A stretch of DNA of 64,000 nucleotides. Source: Acinetobacter sp. WC-141 (GTDB lineage Bacteria; Pseudomonadota; Gammaproteobacteria; Pseudomonadales; Moraxellaceae). The stretch covers positions 62,001 to 126,000 of the forward strand of contig NZ_AMSS01000086.1 of NCBI RefSeq assembly GCF_000313935.1, read 5' to 3'. The notes beneath the pieces were generated by a model. The model saw only the letters and a list, made by a program, of their open reading frames with translations. It did not search any database and had not been told where the DNA came from. The translations under genes and the position numbers were made by a program. Positions 55,524-63,393 of this stretch are shown here, piece by piece. Each line of letters starts with the position of its first letter. Positions within the stretch are counted from its first letter, which is position 1.

Positions 55524-55904
55524 ATGTATTATTCTTTACTTTCAATTGCTTTAGGTTCAGTTCTCGGGGCATGGTTACGTTGGTTTTTAGGTTTAAAACT
55601 CAATCCGATTTATCCGCAAATTCCACTTGGTACGGTTACCGTTAATTTAGTCGGTGGTTTTATTATTGGTTTTGCAATTGCTTATTTTGCCCAAAGTGAT
55701 TTAAGTCCGAACTATAAGCTTTTTGTGATTACGGGTTTCTGTGGTGCTTTAACTACCTTTTCAACGTTCTCGATTGAGATTGTGACTTTATTACAAAGTG
55801 GCAAATTGGGAATGGCGATGTTAGGAATTTCCATCCATTTAATTGGATCGTTAATTTTTACGTGTTTGGGATTGGCGACTTATTATTGGGTAGCGGGCAA
55901 CTGA
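55524..55904 (+). CDS. crcB: CrcB/Fluc fluoride channel
   Basis: A 126-residue four-helix membrane protein of the Fluc family. The signature elements are LGAWLRWFLGLKL (about 12-24), TVTVNLVGGFIIGF (about 37-50) and TGFCGALTTFSTFSIE (about 73-88). It exports fluoride as a dual-topology dimer. A fluoride riboswitch lies about 130 bases upstream. AAGGGG precedes the ATG. Length matches the family (about 125). Confidence 0.97.
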   Translation: MYYSLLSIALGSVLGAWLRWFLGLKLNPIYPQIPLGTVTVNLVGGFIIGFAIAYFAQSDLSPNYKLFVITGFCGALTTFSTFSIEIVTLLQSGKLGMAMLGISIHLIGSLIFTCLGLATYYWVAGN

Positions 55905-55985
55905 TTATTCAGATGTTGAAGGCGTGACATATAATGCACAGCCTCGGTTTTAAGATATTCTCCAGCACCATTTGTATAGGCATAC

Positions 55986-56011
55986 CTTACTTTTGAAAGG
56001 TCAAAAGTAAG
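55986..56011. repeat. Hairpin CTTACTTTTGA / TCAAAAGTAAG
   Basis: A perfect 11-bp stem with an AAGG loop. It is part of a 472-base non-coding region after crcB, and resembles hairpins at 32321 and 56260. Confidence 0.6.
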
Positions 56012-56060
56012 CAAAAATCTTTTGTGTCGCTGAGGCTACATCCATATAGCACAGCAAAAC

Positions 56061-56078
56061 AGCGGCATCCATGCCGCT
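56061..56078. repeat. Palindrome AGCGGCATCCATGCCGCT
   Basis: A perfect 8-bp inverted repeat (arms AGCGGCAT and ATGCCGCT) within the same non-coding region. Confidence 0.5.
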
Positions 56079-56227
56079 TGTCACGATAGTAAATGACGAA
56101 TTAAAAACATAGGATTTATTTTGGGATTTGATACGCGTTAAAGTCATCAACAGCCTGACTGAAATTAGCTATATTTTGTTTTTGCAACATATTGGATAAG
56201 TGCAAACAGATAACAGGTTCTGTTGAT

Positions 56228-56285
56228 CTTGCGCTGCTTTAGTCGCAGCTCAGGTTTTGCCTACTTTTCCCAAAAGAAAAGTAGG
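56228..56285. repeat. REP-like hairpin plus CCTACTTTTC hairpin
   Basis: The segment 56228-56252 is the reverse complement of the 46348-46372 hairpin element with two compensating substitutions (GCTGC/GCAGC instead of GCCGC/GCGGC). Just after it, CCTACTTTTC (56260-56269) pairs perfectly with GAAAAGTAGG (56276-56285). Apart from these repeats I see nothing else in 55905-56376. Confidence 0.6.
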
Positions 56286-56376
56286 ACGAGTCGAAGGCTA
56301 ATCTAGATATAGTACGTCACTGAAAAAACTCTATTGTGACAATCTTCTAATTTAAGACATTACTTACTAGCACTTA

Positions 56377-56709
56377 TTATTTTTCAGTTAAAGCCTGACC
56401 TTCAAACTTCACACCATCCCAACCATTTTGCATAAACTGACGAATATTTTGATGGTCAGTGCCCTCAGGGGTAGCCAATACAGATGCGTAGTGTTCTGCA
56501 AATAAACTTAAAGTTTGTGCTTGGTCTAAACCTTGTAACTTGGCAAAAGAGAAAACTTTTGCACTGCCTTGATTTTCAGTCGCAGCGTTATGCTGTGCGC
56601 CATTTTGAAAAGCTGTTGGAGTATGTTGGTAACGTGCTTCAATATGAGCTAAAACGTCTGAAAATTTTGCTGTGCCTGCTTGTAATTGGGCAAGTAACTC
56701 TTGTGCCAT
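56377..56709 (-). CDS. HopJ-family protein
   Basis: A 110-residue protein whose family is named after the HopJ type III effector (PF08888 type). The pattern FSDVLAHIEARYQHTPTAF, then KVFSFAKLQGLDQAQTLSLF and NIRQFMQNGWDGVKFEG fits. No type III secretion system is expected in Acinetobacter, so the effector name should not be taken as function. The ATG at 56709 has AGGAAG upstream; a longer frame to 56880 is rejected. A perfect DnaA box lies about 120 bases upstream (56830). Confidence 0.85.
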   Translation of the reverse strand: MAQELLAQLQAGTAKFSDVLAHIEARYQHTPTAFQNGAQHNAATENQGSAKVFSFAKLQGLDQAQTLSLFAEHYASVLATPEGTDHQNIRQFMQNGWDGVKFEGQALTEK

Positions 56710-56888
56710 TATCTTAAACTTCCTAACAAATGAGGGCTTAAGCATAGCATCGAATAGGCACTTTGGAAGCTTGGTCATTATAAAAATTGAAGAGTTATGG
56801 GGAAAACTCAGAAGAGTTTTTATACAACTTGTGGATAAGTTCTCTTTTATACACAACTTAAAAAGATCGAAAAAATACACATAAAAAA

Positions 56889-56922
56889 AGAAGCCTAAGT
56901 GGAGGAGATAGTCTTAGGCTTC
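56889..56922 (-). terminator. Intrinsic terminator of rpmE2
   Basis: GAAGCCTAAG (56889-56898) and CTTAGGCTTC (56913-56922) form a 10-bp stem. On the minus strand it is followed by a T-rich stretch. It lies 39 bases past the rpmE2 stop. Confidence 0.85.
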
Positions 56923-56960
56923 CAATGATTTAAGTGTATGGGTCAAATCTTAACGTAAGA

Positions 56961-57215
56961 TTAACTCTTACGATTAAAGCGAGCGAAGCGTTTATTAAAG
57001 CTTGCCACACGACCTTCATTACTGGCTTGACGTACTTCGCCTGTGTAGAAAGGATGTGACGCACTCGAAATATCAAGAGTGACATAAGGATAGACCTGTC
57101 CTTGATATTCTTTGGTTTGTTTCGTCTGGAGAGTACTGCCAATTAAGAAGTACACATCTGCATTGGTATCATGAAATAACACTTGTTGATAAGCAGGATG
57201 AATATCTTTACGCAT
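56961..57215 (-). CDS. rpmE2: 50S ribosomal protein L31 type B
   Basis: An 84-residue zinc-free (C-) L31. It starts [20 protein letters not shown] and contains [13 protein letters not shown]. It has no cysteine, the mark of type B. Type B L31 replaces the zinc-containing L31 under zinc starvation. The ATG at 57215 is used; an upstream start at 57266 would overlap the Zur box and is rejected. A Zur box lies 32 bases upstream, so zinc control is strongly suggested. Confidence 0.95.
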   Translation of the reverse strand: MRKDIHPAYQQVLFHDTNADVYFLIGSTLQTKQTKEYQGQVYPYVTLDISSASHPFYTGEVRQASNEGRVASFNKRFARFNRKS

Positions 57216-57246
57216 GAGAGATTGTCCTAAATTATTTTTGATTAAA

Positions 57247-57268
57247 GAAATGTTATAACATAACAATT
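57247..57268. promoter_or_regulatory. Zur box upstream of rpmE2
   Basis: GAAATGTTATAACATAACAATT closely fits the gammaproteobacterial Zur consensus GAAATGTTATANTATAACATTTC (its left half is exact). It sits at the rpmE2 promoter. Zinc-loaded Zur should repress rpmE2, and zinc starvation should release it. Confidence 0.8.
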
Positions 57269-57315
57269 AAAAAGTCAATGTAACCCTAACAGGCTACATA
57301 GATAAGTAAATTAAG

Positions 57316-58614
57316 TTAGTGAGAAGGCGGAACTAGCTCTTCAAATAAATCACTGAGGTTATCATGTACTTTTAAATGAATCAGGTTCCAGTAATGCCCT
57401 GAAATGGTTCTATTGACCATGAGCGTATCTGGCGATGGTTTAAAGACATCCCAATACTTCAAAGATTTTTTCACAAGTAACATGCCATCATGATGTGATG
57501 AGTTCTCGGCAAAATCATAAGTAGTATCAAGTGGGCGCAATAAAACTTCAATCCAGAGTTTATACAAGTCACTTGGGAATTTGCCTTTTTCGGCAAGAGA
57601 GTGCAGTTCAAGTAACTCTGTTTCAATCAGATCAATATTTTCATGGCGAGCTGCATTTACCAAAATTTTAAAGTGCTGCACGAGTTCATTTGAAAGCGTT
57701 TTAACACTGCCATAGTCATAAATAATGACACTGCCATCTTGGCGGAAGGCAAAGTTACCTGGGTGAGGGTCACAGTGAAAACGTTTTAAAAAGAACATTT
57801 CCTGGCCTAAAGCACGGATCAAGCGGCGTCCAATGGTATTTCGAATTTCCAGAGGCCAAGCGCTAGCAGTTTCAATGCTGTCACCTTGTTCAAGGCTCAA
57901 GGTCAAAATACGTCTTGAAGAGTAATCTTTATAAACGGTCGGGATGATAATTTTGTCATCTAACTGGCTATGAAAGGTTTTAAAAACTTCAAGATTTTGA
58001 GCTTCAATTTCATAATTGAGCTCTGCTGACAGGCTATCTTGAATTTCTTCAAAAAGCTGATCTTGTAGCTTTTTATCAATTTTAAGCACGCCCATTAAAC
58101 GAAGCGCTAAACGTACTTGTTTTAAATCACTTTCACAGGCTTCATCAACACCCGGATATTGCACTTTCACGACGACTTGTTCACCACTAGGTAGAGTAGC
58201 TTTGTGAACTTGTCCAATTGAAGCAGCAGCAAAAGGTTCTTGATCAAAGGATTTAAAGGCAACATTGAGTGGTTTTCCAAGCTCACGTTCAACTTGTTGC
58301 TGAATAGCAGCAAAAGGCATGGCTGGGGCTTGGCGTTGTAACTTTGAAATTGCTTTAGCGACTTCGGGTGGAAAAATATCTTTATATTGCGATGCGATTT
58401 GCCCGACTTTCATGACGGCACCTTTCATTTCTCCTAAGGTGTCGGCAATTTGCAAACCAATATCCTGAAATAGCTTAGTTTTTGAAGCTAGCTTTTGTTC
58501 TTCATCTGCGGTCAAGTTTCGAATCGAGTTAGAAACGGTTTTCGTTGCAATGCTCGCGGTCATTCCTGCAAGTTTCATAAATCGTTTGCCGGGTGAACTT
58601 GCATTCTTTGCCAT
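57316..58614 (-). CDS. ABC1/AarF-family atypical kinase
   Basis: A 432-residue ABC1-family protein distinct from ubiB in this window. The KxGQ motif is MKVGQIASQ (about residues 66-74), the alanine-rich loop is AAASIGQVHKA, and the catalytic-loop region is RFHCDPHPGNFAF. It lacks the C-terminal membrane anchors of UbiB. Related proteins (UbiB/ADCK-like) are linked to isoprenoid lipid or quinone handling; function here is inferred only. Monocistronic, divergent from the SfnB-like gene. Confidence 0.85.
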   Translation of the reverse strand: MAKNASSPGKRFMKLAGMTASIATKTVSNSIRNLTADEEQKLASKTKLFQDIGLQIADTLGEMKGAVMKVGQIASQYKDIFPPEVAKAISKLQRQAPAMPFAAIQQQVERELGKPLNVAFKSFDQEPFAAASIGQVHKATLPSGEQVVVKVQYPGVDEACESDLKQVRLALRLMGVLKIDKKLQDQLFEEIQDSLSAELNYEIEAQNLEVFKTFHSQLDDKIIIPTVYKDYSSRRILTLSLEQGDSIETASAWPLEIRNTIGRRLIRALGQEMFFLKRFHCDPHPGNFAFRQDGSVIIYDYGSVKTLSNELVQHFKILVNAARHENIDLIETELLELHSLAEKGKFPSDLYKLWIEVLLRPLDTTYDFAENSSHHDGMLLVKKSLKYWDVFKPSPDTLMVNRTISGHYWNLIHLKVHDNLSDLFEELVPPSH

Positions 58615-58871
58615 ATCTTCGATACCTCAATTGACTACAACATAATATTGCCTAGTTTTGATCATAGGTGACAAAGCTTAAAAAGCCTATATGAAATTGT
58701 TTATGTGATGTAAGAAAATTTTCAAAAAACAAAATGTTATTTTTATAGTAAAAAATATGAAAAGCTTGTGAAAATCCATTTCATAAACAAAGCTTTAATA
58801 TCTATAAAGTCTCTGTTTTTTTGGTGCTAATGTGAATGGCAAGTTAAATAAAAATAGAGATAACAAAAGTT

Positions 58872-60119
58872 ATGACAAGTTTAAATTCGGCCCATGGGCG
58901 GTCTCAAGCGGTTCCTTTATCTGTGTTTGAGCAGTCAAAAGACGCGCATATTATTCGTTCTGATGAAGAAGCAATTGAGATTGCCAAACAACTTGCCCAA
59001 GAGTTTGCACAAGAGGCATCGGAGCGGGACAGAGAGCGCCGTTTACCTTTAAATGAAATTCAACAGTTCTCGCAAAGTGGCTTATGGGCCATTACGGTTC
59101 CTAAGCAATTTGGTGGTGCACAAGTTAAATATCGAACCTTGGCTGAGGTTATTAAAACAATTGCGAGTGTTGACCCATCTCTTGCACAGCTTCCCCAAAA
59201 CCATTTAGCTTTTATTGAGCATTTACGCCTTGATGCGAAACCTGAACAACAACAATTCTTTTTTAATTTAGTGCTGAGAGGAATCCGTTTTGGAAATGCC
59301 TTTTCAGAAAAACATAGCAAAACAGTTGCAGATCTCACTACAACACTGAGAAAGACCGAGCACGGTTATGAAATTAATGGCAAGAAATTCTTTGCAACCG
59401 GTGCCTTGCTTGCTCATTGGATTCCGATTGTGGCGGTGAATGAACAAGGTCAGCCTTATGCAGCACTCGTTCCTCGGGAGACCTCAGGAGTTAATATTAT
59501 TAATGACTGGTCTGGTTTTGGGCAACGAACTACGGCCAGTGGCACTGTTGAACTTAATCAAGTTCCAGTACGTGAAGAGTATTTAGTTCCGATTTATCAG
59601 GCTTTCGAACGTCCTACACCGGCAGGTGCAATTTCACAATTTATTCAAGCTGCTGTCGATGCTGGTATTGCACGTGGTGCAATTGAAGAAACAATCCACT
59701 ATGTCAAAAATCATAGCCGTGCATGGGTTGATTCAGGTCTGGAGAAAGCGAGCGATGATCCCTATACGATTGCAAACATTGGTGATTTAAAAATAAAACT
59801 TCGTGCAGCAGAAGCGGTATTAGATTTGGCCGGAGATGCGATTGATCAAGCGATTGCAGATACGACAGAAGAGCATGTAAACCAAGCCACATTACTAGTT
59901 GCTGAAGCAAAAGTACTTACTACAGAAGTTGCGATTTTAGCAGCGAATAAGCTTTTTGAATTGTCGGGAACGCGATCTACTTTGTCTGAGCTTAATCTAG
60001 ACCGCCATTGGCGAAATGCGCGTACCCACACCTTGCATGATCCTGTGCGCTGGAAATATCACATTGTTGGTAATTATTACCTTAATGGCATCCATCCACC
60101 TCGCCATGCATGGAGTTAA
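58872..60119 (+). CDS. SfnB-type flavin oxidoreductase (acyl-CoA dehydrogenase fold)
   Basis: A 415-residue acyl-CoA dehydrogenase-fold protein of the SfnB/DszC group. Key features are GLWAITVPKQFGGAQVKYRT, SGFGQRTTASGTVELNQVPV and the C-terminal RHWRNARTHTLHDPVRWK. SfnB family members act in sulfur acquisition from organosulfur compounds (with FMNH2). There is no flavin reductase or transporter adjacent, so the substrate remains unknown. A good candidate partner is the related gene 32 bases downstream. Confidence 0.85.
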   Translation: MTSLNSAHGRSQAVPLSVFEQSKDAHIIRSDEEAIEIAKQLAQEFAQEASERDRERRLPLNEIQQFSQSGLWAITVPKQFGGAQVKYRTLAEVIKTIASVDPSLAQLPQNHLAFIEHLRLDAKPEQQQFFFNLVLRGIRFGNAFSEKHSKTVADLTTTLRKTEHGYEINGKKFFATGALLAHWIPIVAVNEQGQPYAALVPRETSGVNIINDWSGFGQRTTASGTVELNQVPVREEYLVPIYQAFERPTPAGAISQFIQAAVDAGIARGAIEETIHYVKNHSRAWVDSGLEKASDDPYTIANIGDLKIKLRAAEAVLDLAGDAIDQAIADTTEEHVNQATLLVAEAKVLTTEVAILAANKLFELSGTRSTLSELNLDRHWRNARTHTLHDPVRWKYHIVGNYYLNGIHPPRHAWS

Positions 60120-60151
60120 ATTGAAGAAAAAATAAGATTAGGAGAATAAAG

Positions 60152-61402
60152 ATGACGATTACCCAAATTGAATTAGAAGAACTGTCTGTCGGTGCCGACT
60201 ATGAAAAGGTAGCAAGTAGATTTCGTCCAGTTTTTGAAAAAATTGCCCAAGGCGCAATTCAACGAGAAAAAGAGCGGATTTTACCTTTTGAACCGATTCA
60301 GTGGTTAAAAGAACTGAAATTAGGTGCGGTACGTGTTCCGGTTAAATATGGTGGAGATGGGGTGTCATTGCCGCAACTGTTCCAGCTGTTAGCAGAGTTA
60401 GCCCAAGCAGATTCGAATATTGTGCAAGCATTGCGTGGACACTTTGCTTTTGTTGAAGACCGCTTAGTTGCCCATAGAGAACATTCGCAAGAGGTTTGGT
60501 TTCAGCGCTTTGTACAAGGTGATTTAGTTGGGAATGCATGGACAGAAGTCGGAAATGTACAGATTGGTGATGTCATTACGCGAGTCACCAAAGATGCTTC
60601 GGGTAACTTAGTGGTGAATGGTGAAAAGTACTATTCGACAGGAAGTATTTTTGCTGACTGGATCGATTTATTTGCTTACGATGAAGTGAATGACCGCCAT
60701 GTGATTGCTGCAATTTATCGTCATGAAACAGGTGTAAGTGTGATTGATGATTGGGATGGCTTTGGACAAAAGACAACAGGTAGTGGCACTTTAAAAGTAC
60801 ATCAGGTTCATTTGCCAGCTTCGCACCTTATTCCATTTGACCAACGTTTTAAATATCAGACCGCTTTTTATCAAGTTGTCCACCTTGCAACCCTAACAGG
60901 GATTGCACATGCCGCGGTCGAAACTTTTAGCCAAGAAATACGTGAGCGAAAGCGTATTTTTAGTCATGGTAATGGTGACCTTGTTCGTCACGACCCACAA
61001 GTTTTACAGGTGGTGGGTAAAGCCTCTGCTCAAGCCTATGCAAGTTTAGCAATTACGATTAAAACAGCAGAAGCATTACAAAAGGCTTATGAAAGTCACT
61101 TTAGCGAGTTAGAGGTAAAAGAACATCAGTTTAATGTAGATGCAGAGCTTGAGTCAGCACAAGGGCAGGTGGTGATTTCTAATTTGGTACTGGATTTAAC
61201 CAGCCAGTTATTTAATGCTTTAGGTGCATCAGCAAGTAGTCAGGTCAAACAACTCGACCGTTTCTGGCGTAATGCGCGAACGGTGTCTTCACATAATCCA
61301 CTCATCTATAAAGAAAAGGTGATTGGAGATTGGGAAGTGAACCGGACAGATTTGCCTTTTGTCTGGCAAATTGGAGCAAGCCCGCGGGCCAAGTCTGCAT
61401 AA
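60152..61402 (+). CDS. DszC/SfnB-like flavin-dependent monooxygenase
   Basis: A 416-residue relative of the preceding gene, with the same fold and C-terminal signature (RFWRNARTVSSHNPLIYKEK). It has GAVRVPVKYGGDGVSLPQLF and WDGFGQKTTGSGTLKVHQV in the matching places. The pair probably arose by tandem duplication, then diverged. A DszC-like or SfnB-like role in sulfur-source oxidation is plausible. A GGAGAATAAAG site precedes the ATG. A strong terminator follows. Confidence 0.85.
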   Translation: MTITQIELEELSVGADYEKVASRFRPVFEKIAQGAIQREKERILPFEPIQWLKELKLGAVRVPVKYGGDGVSLPQLFQLLAELAQADSNIVQALRGHFAFVEDRLVAHREHSQEVWFQRFVQGDLVGNAWTEVGNVQIGDVITRVTKDASGNLVVNGEKYYSTGSIFADWIDLFAYDEVNDRHVIAAIYRHETGVSVIDDWDGFGQKTTGSGTLKVHQVHLPASHLIPFDQRFKYQTAFYQVVHLATLTGIAHAAVETFSQEIRERKRIFSHGNGDLVRHDPQVLQVVGKASAQAYASLAITIKTAEALQKAYESHFSELEVKEHQFNVDAELESAQGQVVISNLVLDLTSQLFNALGASASSQVKQLDRFWRNARTVSSHNPLIYKEKVIGDWEVNRTDLPFVWQIGASPRAKSA

Positions 61403-61404
61403 AA

Positions 61405-61434
61405 TAAAAAAGCCGATGAATAATCGGCTTTTTT
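61405..61434. terminator. Bidirectional intrinsic terminator
   Basis: Stem AAAAAAGCCGAT / ATCGGCTTTTTT with a GAATA loop. It separates the oxidoreductase pair from the convergent abeM. Confidence 0.92.
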
Positions 61435-61435
61435 A

Positions 61436-62782
61436 TTAGGTTTTGCTTAAACGTTTGGTATTTAAATAAAGCCGTGAAAGTAATAATACACAGGCAATGC
61501 TTAAACCAATAATCAAGCCTAACCATACACCAGCCACGCCCCAATGGGTATAACGCGCTAAATAAAGCCCAATAGGAAAAGCAATCACCCAGTACGCCAT
61601 GAGTGTAATCCACATCGGTGCTTGGGTATCCTGCATACCTCTTAAACAACCTGCGGCACTCACTTGCAATGCATCCATTAACTGATAAGCCATGGCAAAC
61701 CAGAGTAAATACATCGCAACAGGAACTACGGTTAAGTCTTGAGTATAAATTGATACAATTTGCGCACGGCCTAGGGCAATAAAAGTCATGGTTAATATGG
61801 CAAAAAATATTGCTGTGCTGAGACCAATCTTTTGCACCTGATACATTGCCGCCCAGTTCTTTTCACCATAATAAGTACCTACTCGAATGGTCAAGGCAAT
61901 GGCTAGTGAAAGCGGAATCATAAACAGCACAGAGGTAACGGAAATTGCGACTTGGTGTGCAGCTATAAAAACCTCACCGAGTGGGCTAAGAACCAGCGCA
62001 CCTGTACTAAAAATACTGACTTCAAAGAACACAGCTAAACCGATTGGCAGACCAAGCTGTAAAATTCTTTTAACCCAAGTCAGGTTAATTTTATCAAATC
62101 GGCCAAAAATAGACGTATTTCGATAAGCCGAAGCTTTATAAATATAGCCTGCTAATGTAATGAGCATTAGCCATTGTAAAATTGAGGTCGCAAAACCACA
62201 GCCTGCGCTACCTAGTGCAGGTATTGGCCCAAATCCATGCATAAAAATCATGTTAAGAGGGATCAACACAACTAAAGCTAACATGCTAATAGCTGTTACA
62301 GGGCGTGGATGACCTAATGCTTCTGAATAGCCACGTAAAGCTGCGTACATAGTCACAGCTGGCATACCCAAGCCAATTGCATGCAAGAACAAGCTTGCTT
62401 TAGGTCGTAAGCTTTCAGGTACGCCAAACACATGCAAGAAAAATGGCATAAGCTGCAAAATGAGCATCGCCATTACACCTAAAATGATGGCGACCCATAA
62501 TGACTGACGGACAATCACTGGAATTTGGTCCGTATTTCTTGCACCCTTTGCTTCGGCTACCAAAGGTGTTGTTGCAATCATAATGCCGCTGAACAGGAGC
62601 ATGACTGGAATCCATAAACCGACCCCTACTGCAATGGCAGCTAAATCGGTTGCAGATAAATGCCCAGCCATAATAGTGTCAATTAACCCGAATCCTGCTT
62701 GAGCAAATTGGGTAATTAAAATCGGAAGCATTAAGTGGAAGAGTTGTTTTAATTCAGACCGAAAAGATGTGACATTCGACAC
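61436..62782 (-). CDS. abeM: MATE-family multidrug efflux pump AbeM
   Basis: A 448-residue MATE transporter with 12 helices and two-fold internal symmetry. The N-half has ITQFAQAGFGLIDTIMAGHL and the C-half AAGCLRGMQDTQAPMW. Length and composition match AbeM of A. baumannii, a proton-coupled pump for fluoroquinolones, aminoglycosides and dyes. It follows ydcZ by 33 bases, likely cotranscribed. I recall the match rather than having searched; another MATE of the NorM type cannot be fully excluded. Confidence 0.88.
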   Translation of the reverse strand: MSNVTSFRSELKQLFHLMLPILITQFAQAGFGLIDTIMAGHLSATDLAAIAVGVGLWIPVMLLFSGIMIATTPLVAEAKGARNTDQIPVIVRQSLWVAIILGVMAMLILQLMPFFLHVFGVPESLRPKASLFLHAIGLGMPAVTMYAALRGYSEALGHPRPVTAISMLALVVLIPLNMIFMHGFGPIPALGSAGCGFATSILQWLMLITLAGYIYKASAYRNTSIFGRFDKINLTWVKRILQLGLPIGLAVFFEVSIFSTGALVLSPLGEVFIAAHQVAISVTSVLFMIPLSLAIALTIRVGTYYGEKNWAAMYQVQKIGLSTAIFFAILTMTFIALGRAQIVSIYTQDLTVVPVAMYLLWFAMAYQLMDALQVSAAGCLRGMQDTQAPMWITLMAYWVIAFPIGLYLARYTHWGVAGVWLGLIIGLSIACVLLLSRLYLNTKRLSKT

Positions 62783-62815
62783 AAAAGGTACTCTTTTTAA
62801 ATATAAAAAATGAAG

Positions 62816-63277
62816 CTAACGCTGCAAAGTGAGTACCACACCGACAAAGATGATGACTCCACCAAGAAACCGTTGCCATGTAACAGGTGTCTTTTCTGTG
62901 CCCAACCAACCAAAATGATCAAGTAACATAGAAATAACGATTTGCCCAAAAACGACTAGCCCTGTAAAGGTTAAAAAACCAAGCTTAGGTGCAGTATAAA
63001 TGCTCATGCTGATTGCATAAACCCCAAGAAAACCTCCTGTCCAAAGAAGCCATGGAATATTCGTTATTTCACCTAAAGTGGGCTTCTCGGCACTTTGAAA
63101 GAAAACCATAACCGCTAAAACAATAGTACCTATGAAAAATGATAATAAAGCTGCCTGCAAAGGTGAGTGTAATTGCTCGCGCAGCTGAGCATTAATTGCA
63201 GTTTGAAAAGCCATGGCAACACCGATTCCCATAGCTAAGGGTAAAAACAGGAAAAGTTGGCTAGAGAATTTCATCAT
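62816..63277 (-). CDS. YdcZ-type DMT family transporter
   Basis: A 153-residue membrane protein with about five helices, matching the half-size DMT_YdcZ (PF04657) family. It begins LFLFLPLAMGIGVAMAFQTA and contains TGGFLGVYAISMSIYTAPKL. The family's transport substrates are unknown. It precedes abeM on the same strand. It is divergent from hemW, with 116 bases of shared upstream DNA. Confidence 0.88.
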   Translation of the reverse strand: MMKFSSQLFLFLPLAMGIGVAMAFQTAINAQLREQLHSPLQAALLSFFIGTIVLAVMVFFQSAEKPTLGEITNIPWLLWTGGFLGVYAISMSIYTAPKLGFLTFTGLVVFGQIVISMLLDHFGWLGTEKTPVTWQRFLGGVIIFVGVVLTLQR

Positions 63278-63393
63278 TTTTATCAGTATTTAAGAATGTT
63301 TAAATTCAGTCTAAAGCAATTAAGGTATGTTTTCATAAGCCCATTGATGCAGTCATGTTAAAATAGAAATATTGTGTAAATTGGACCTGCTCC

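Noticed and set aside
56377..56709. Type III effector
   Set aside because: The family is named after HopJ, but no type III secretion genes or export signal are present. I report only the family.
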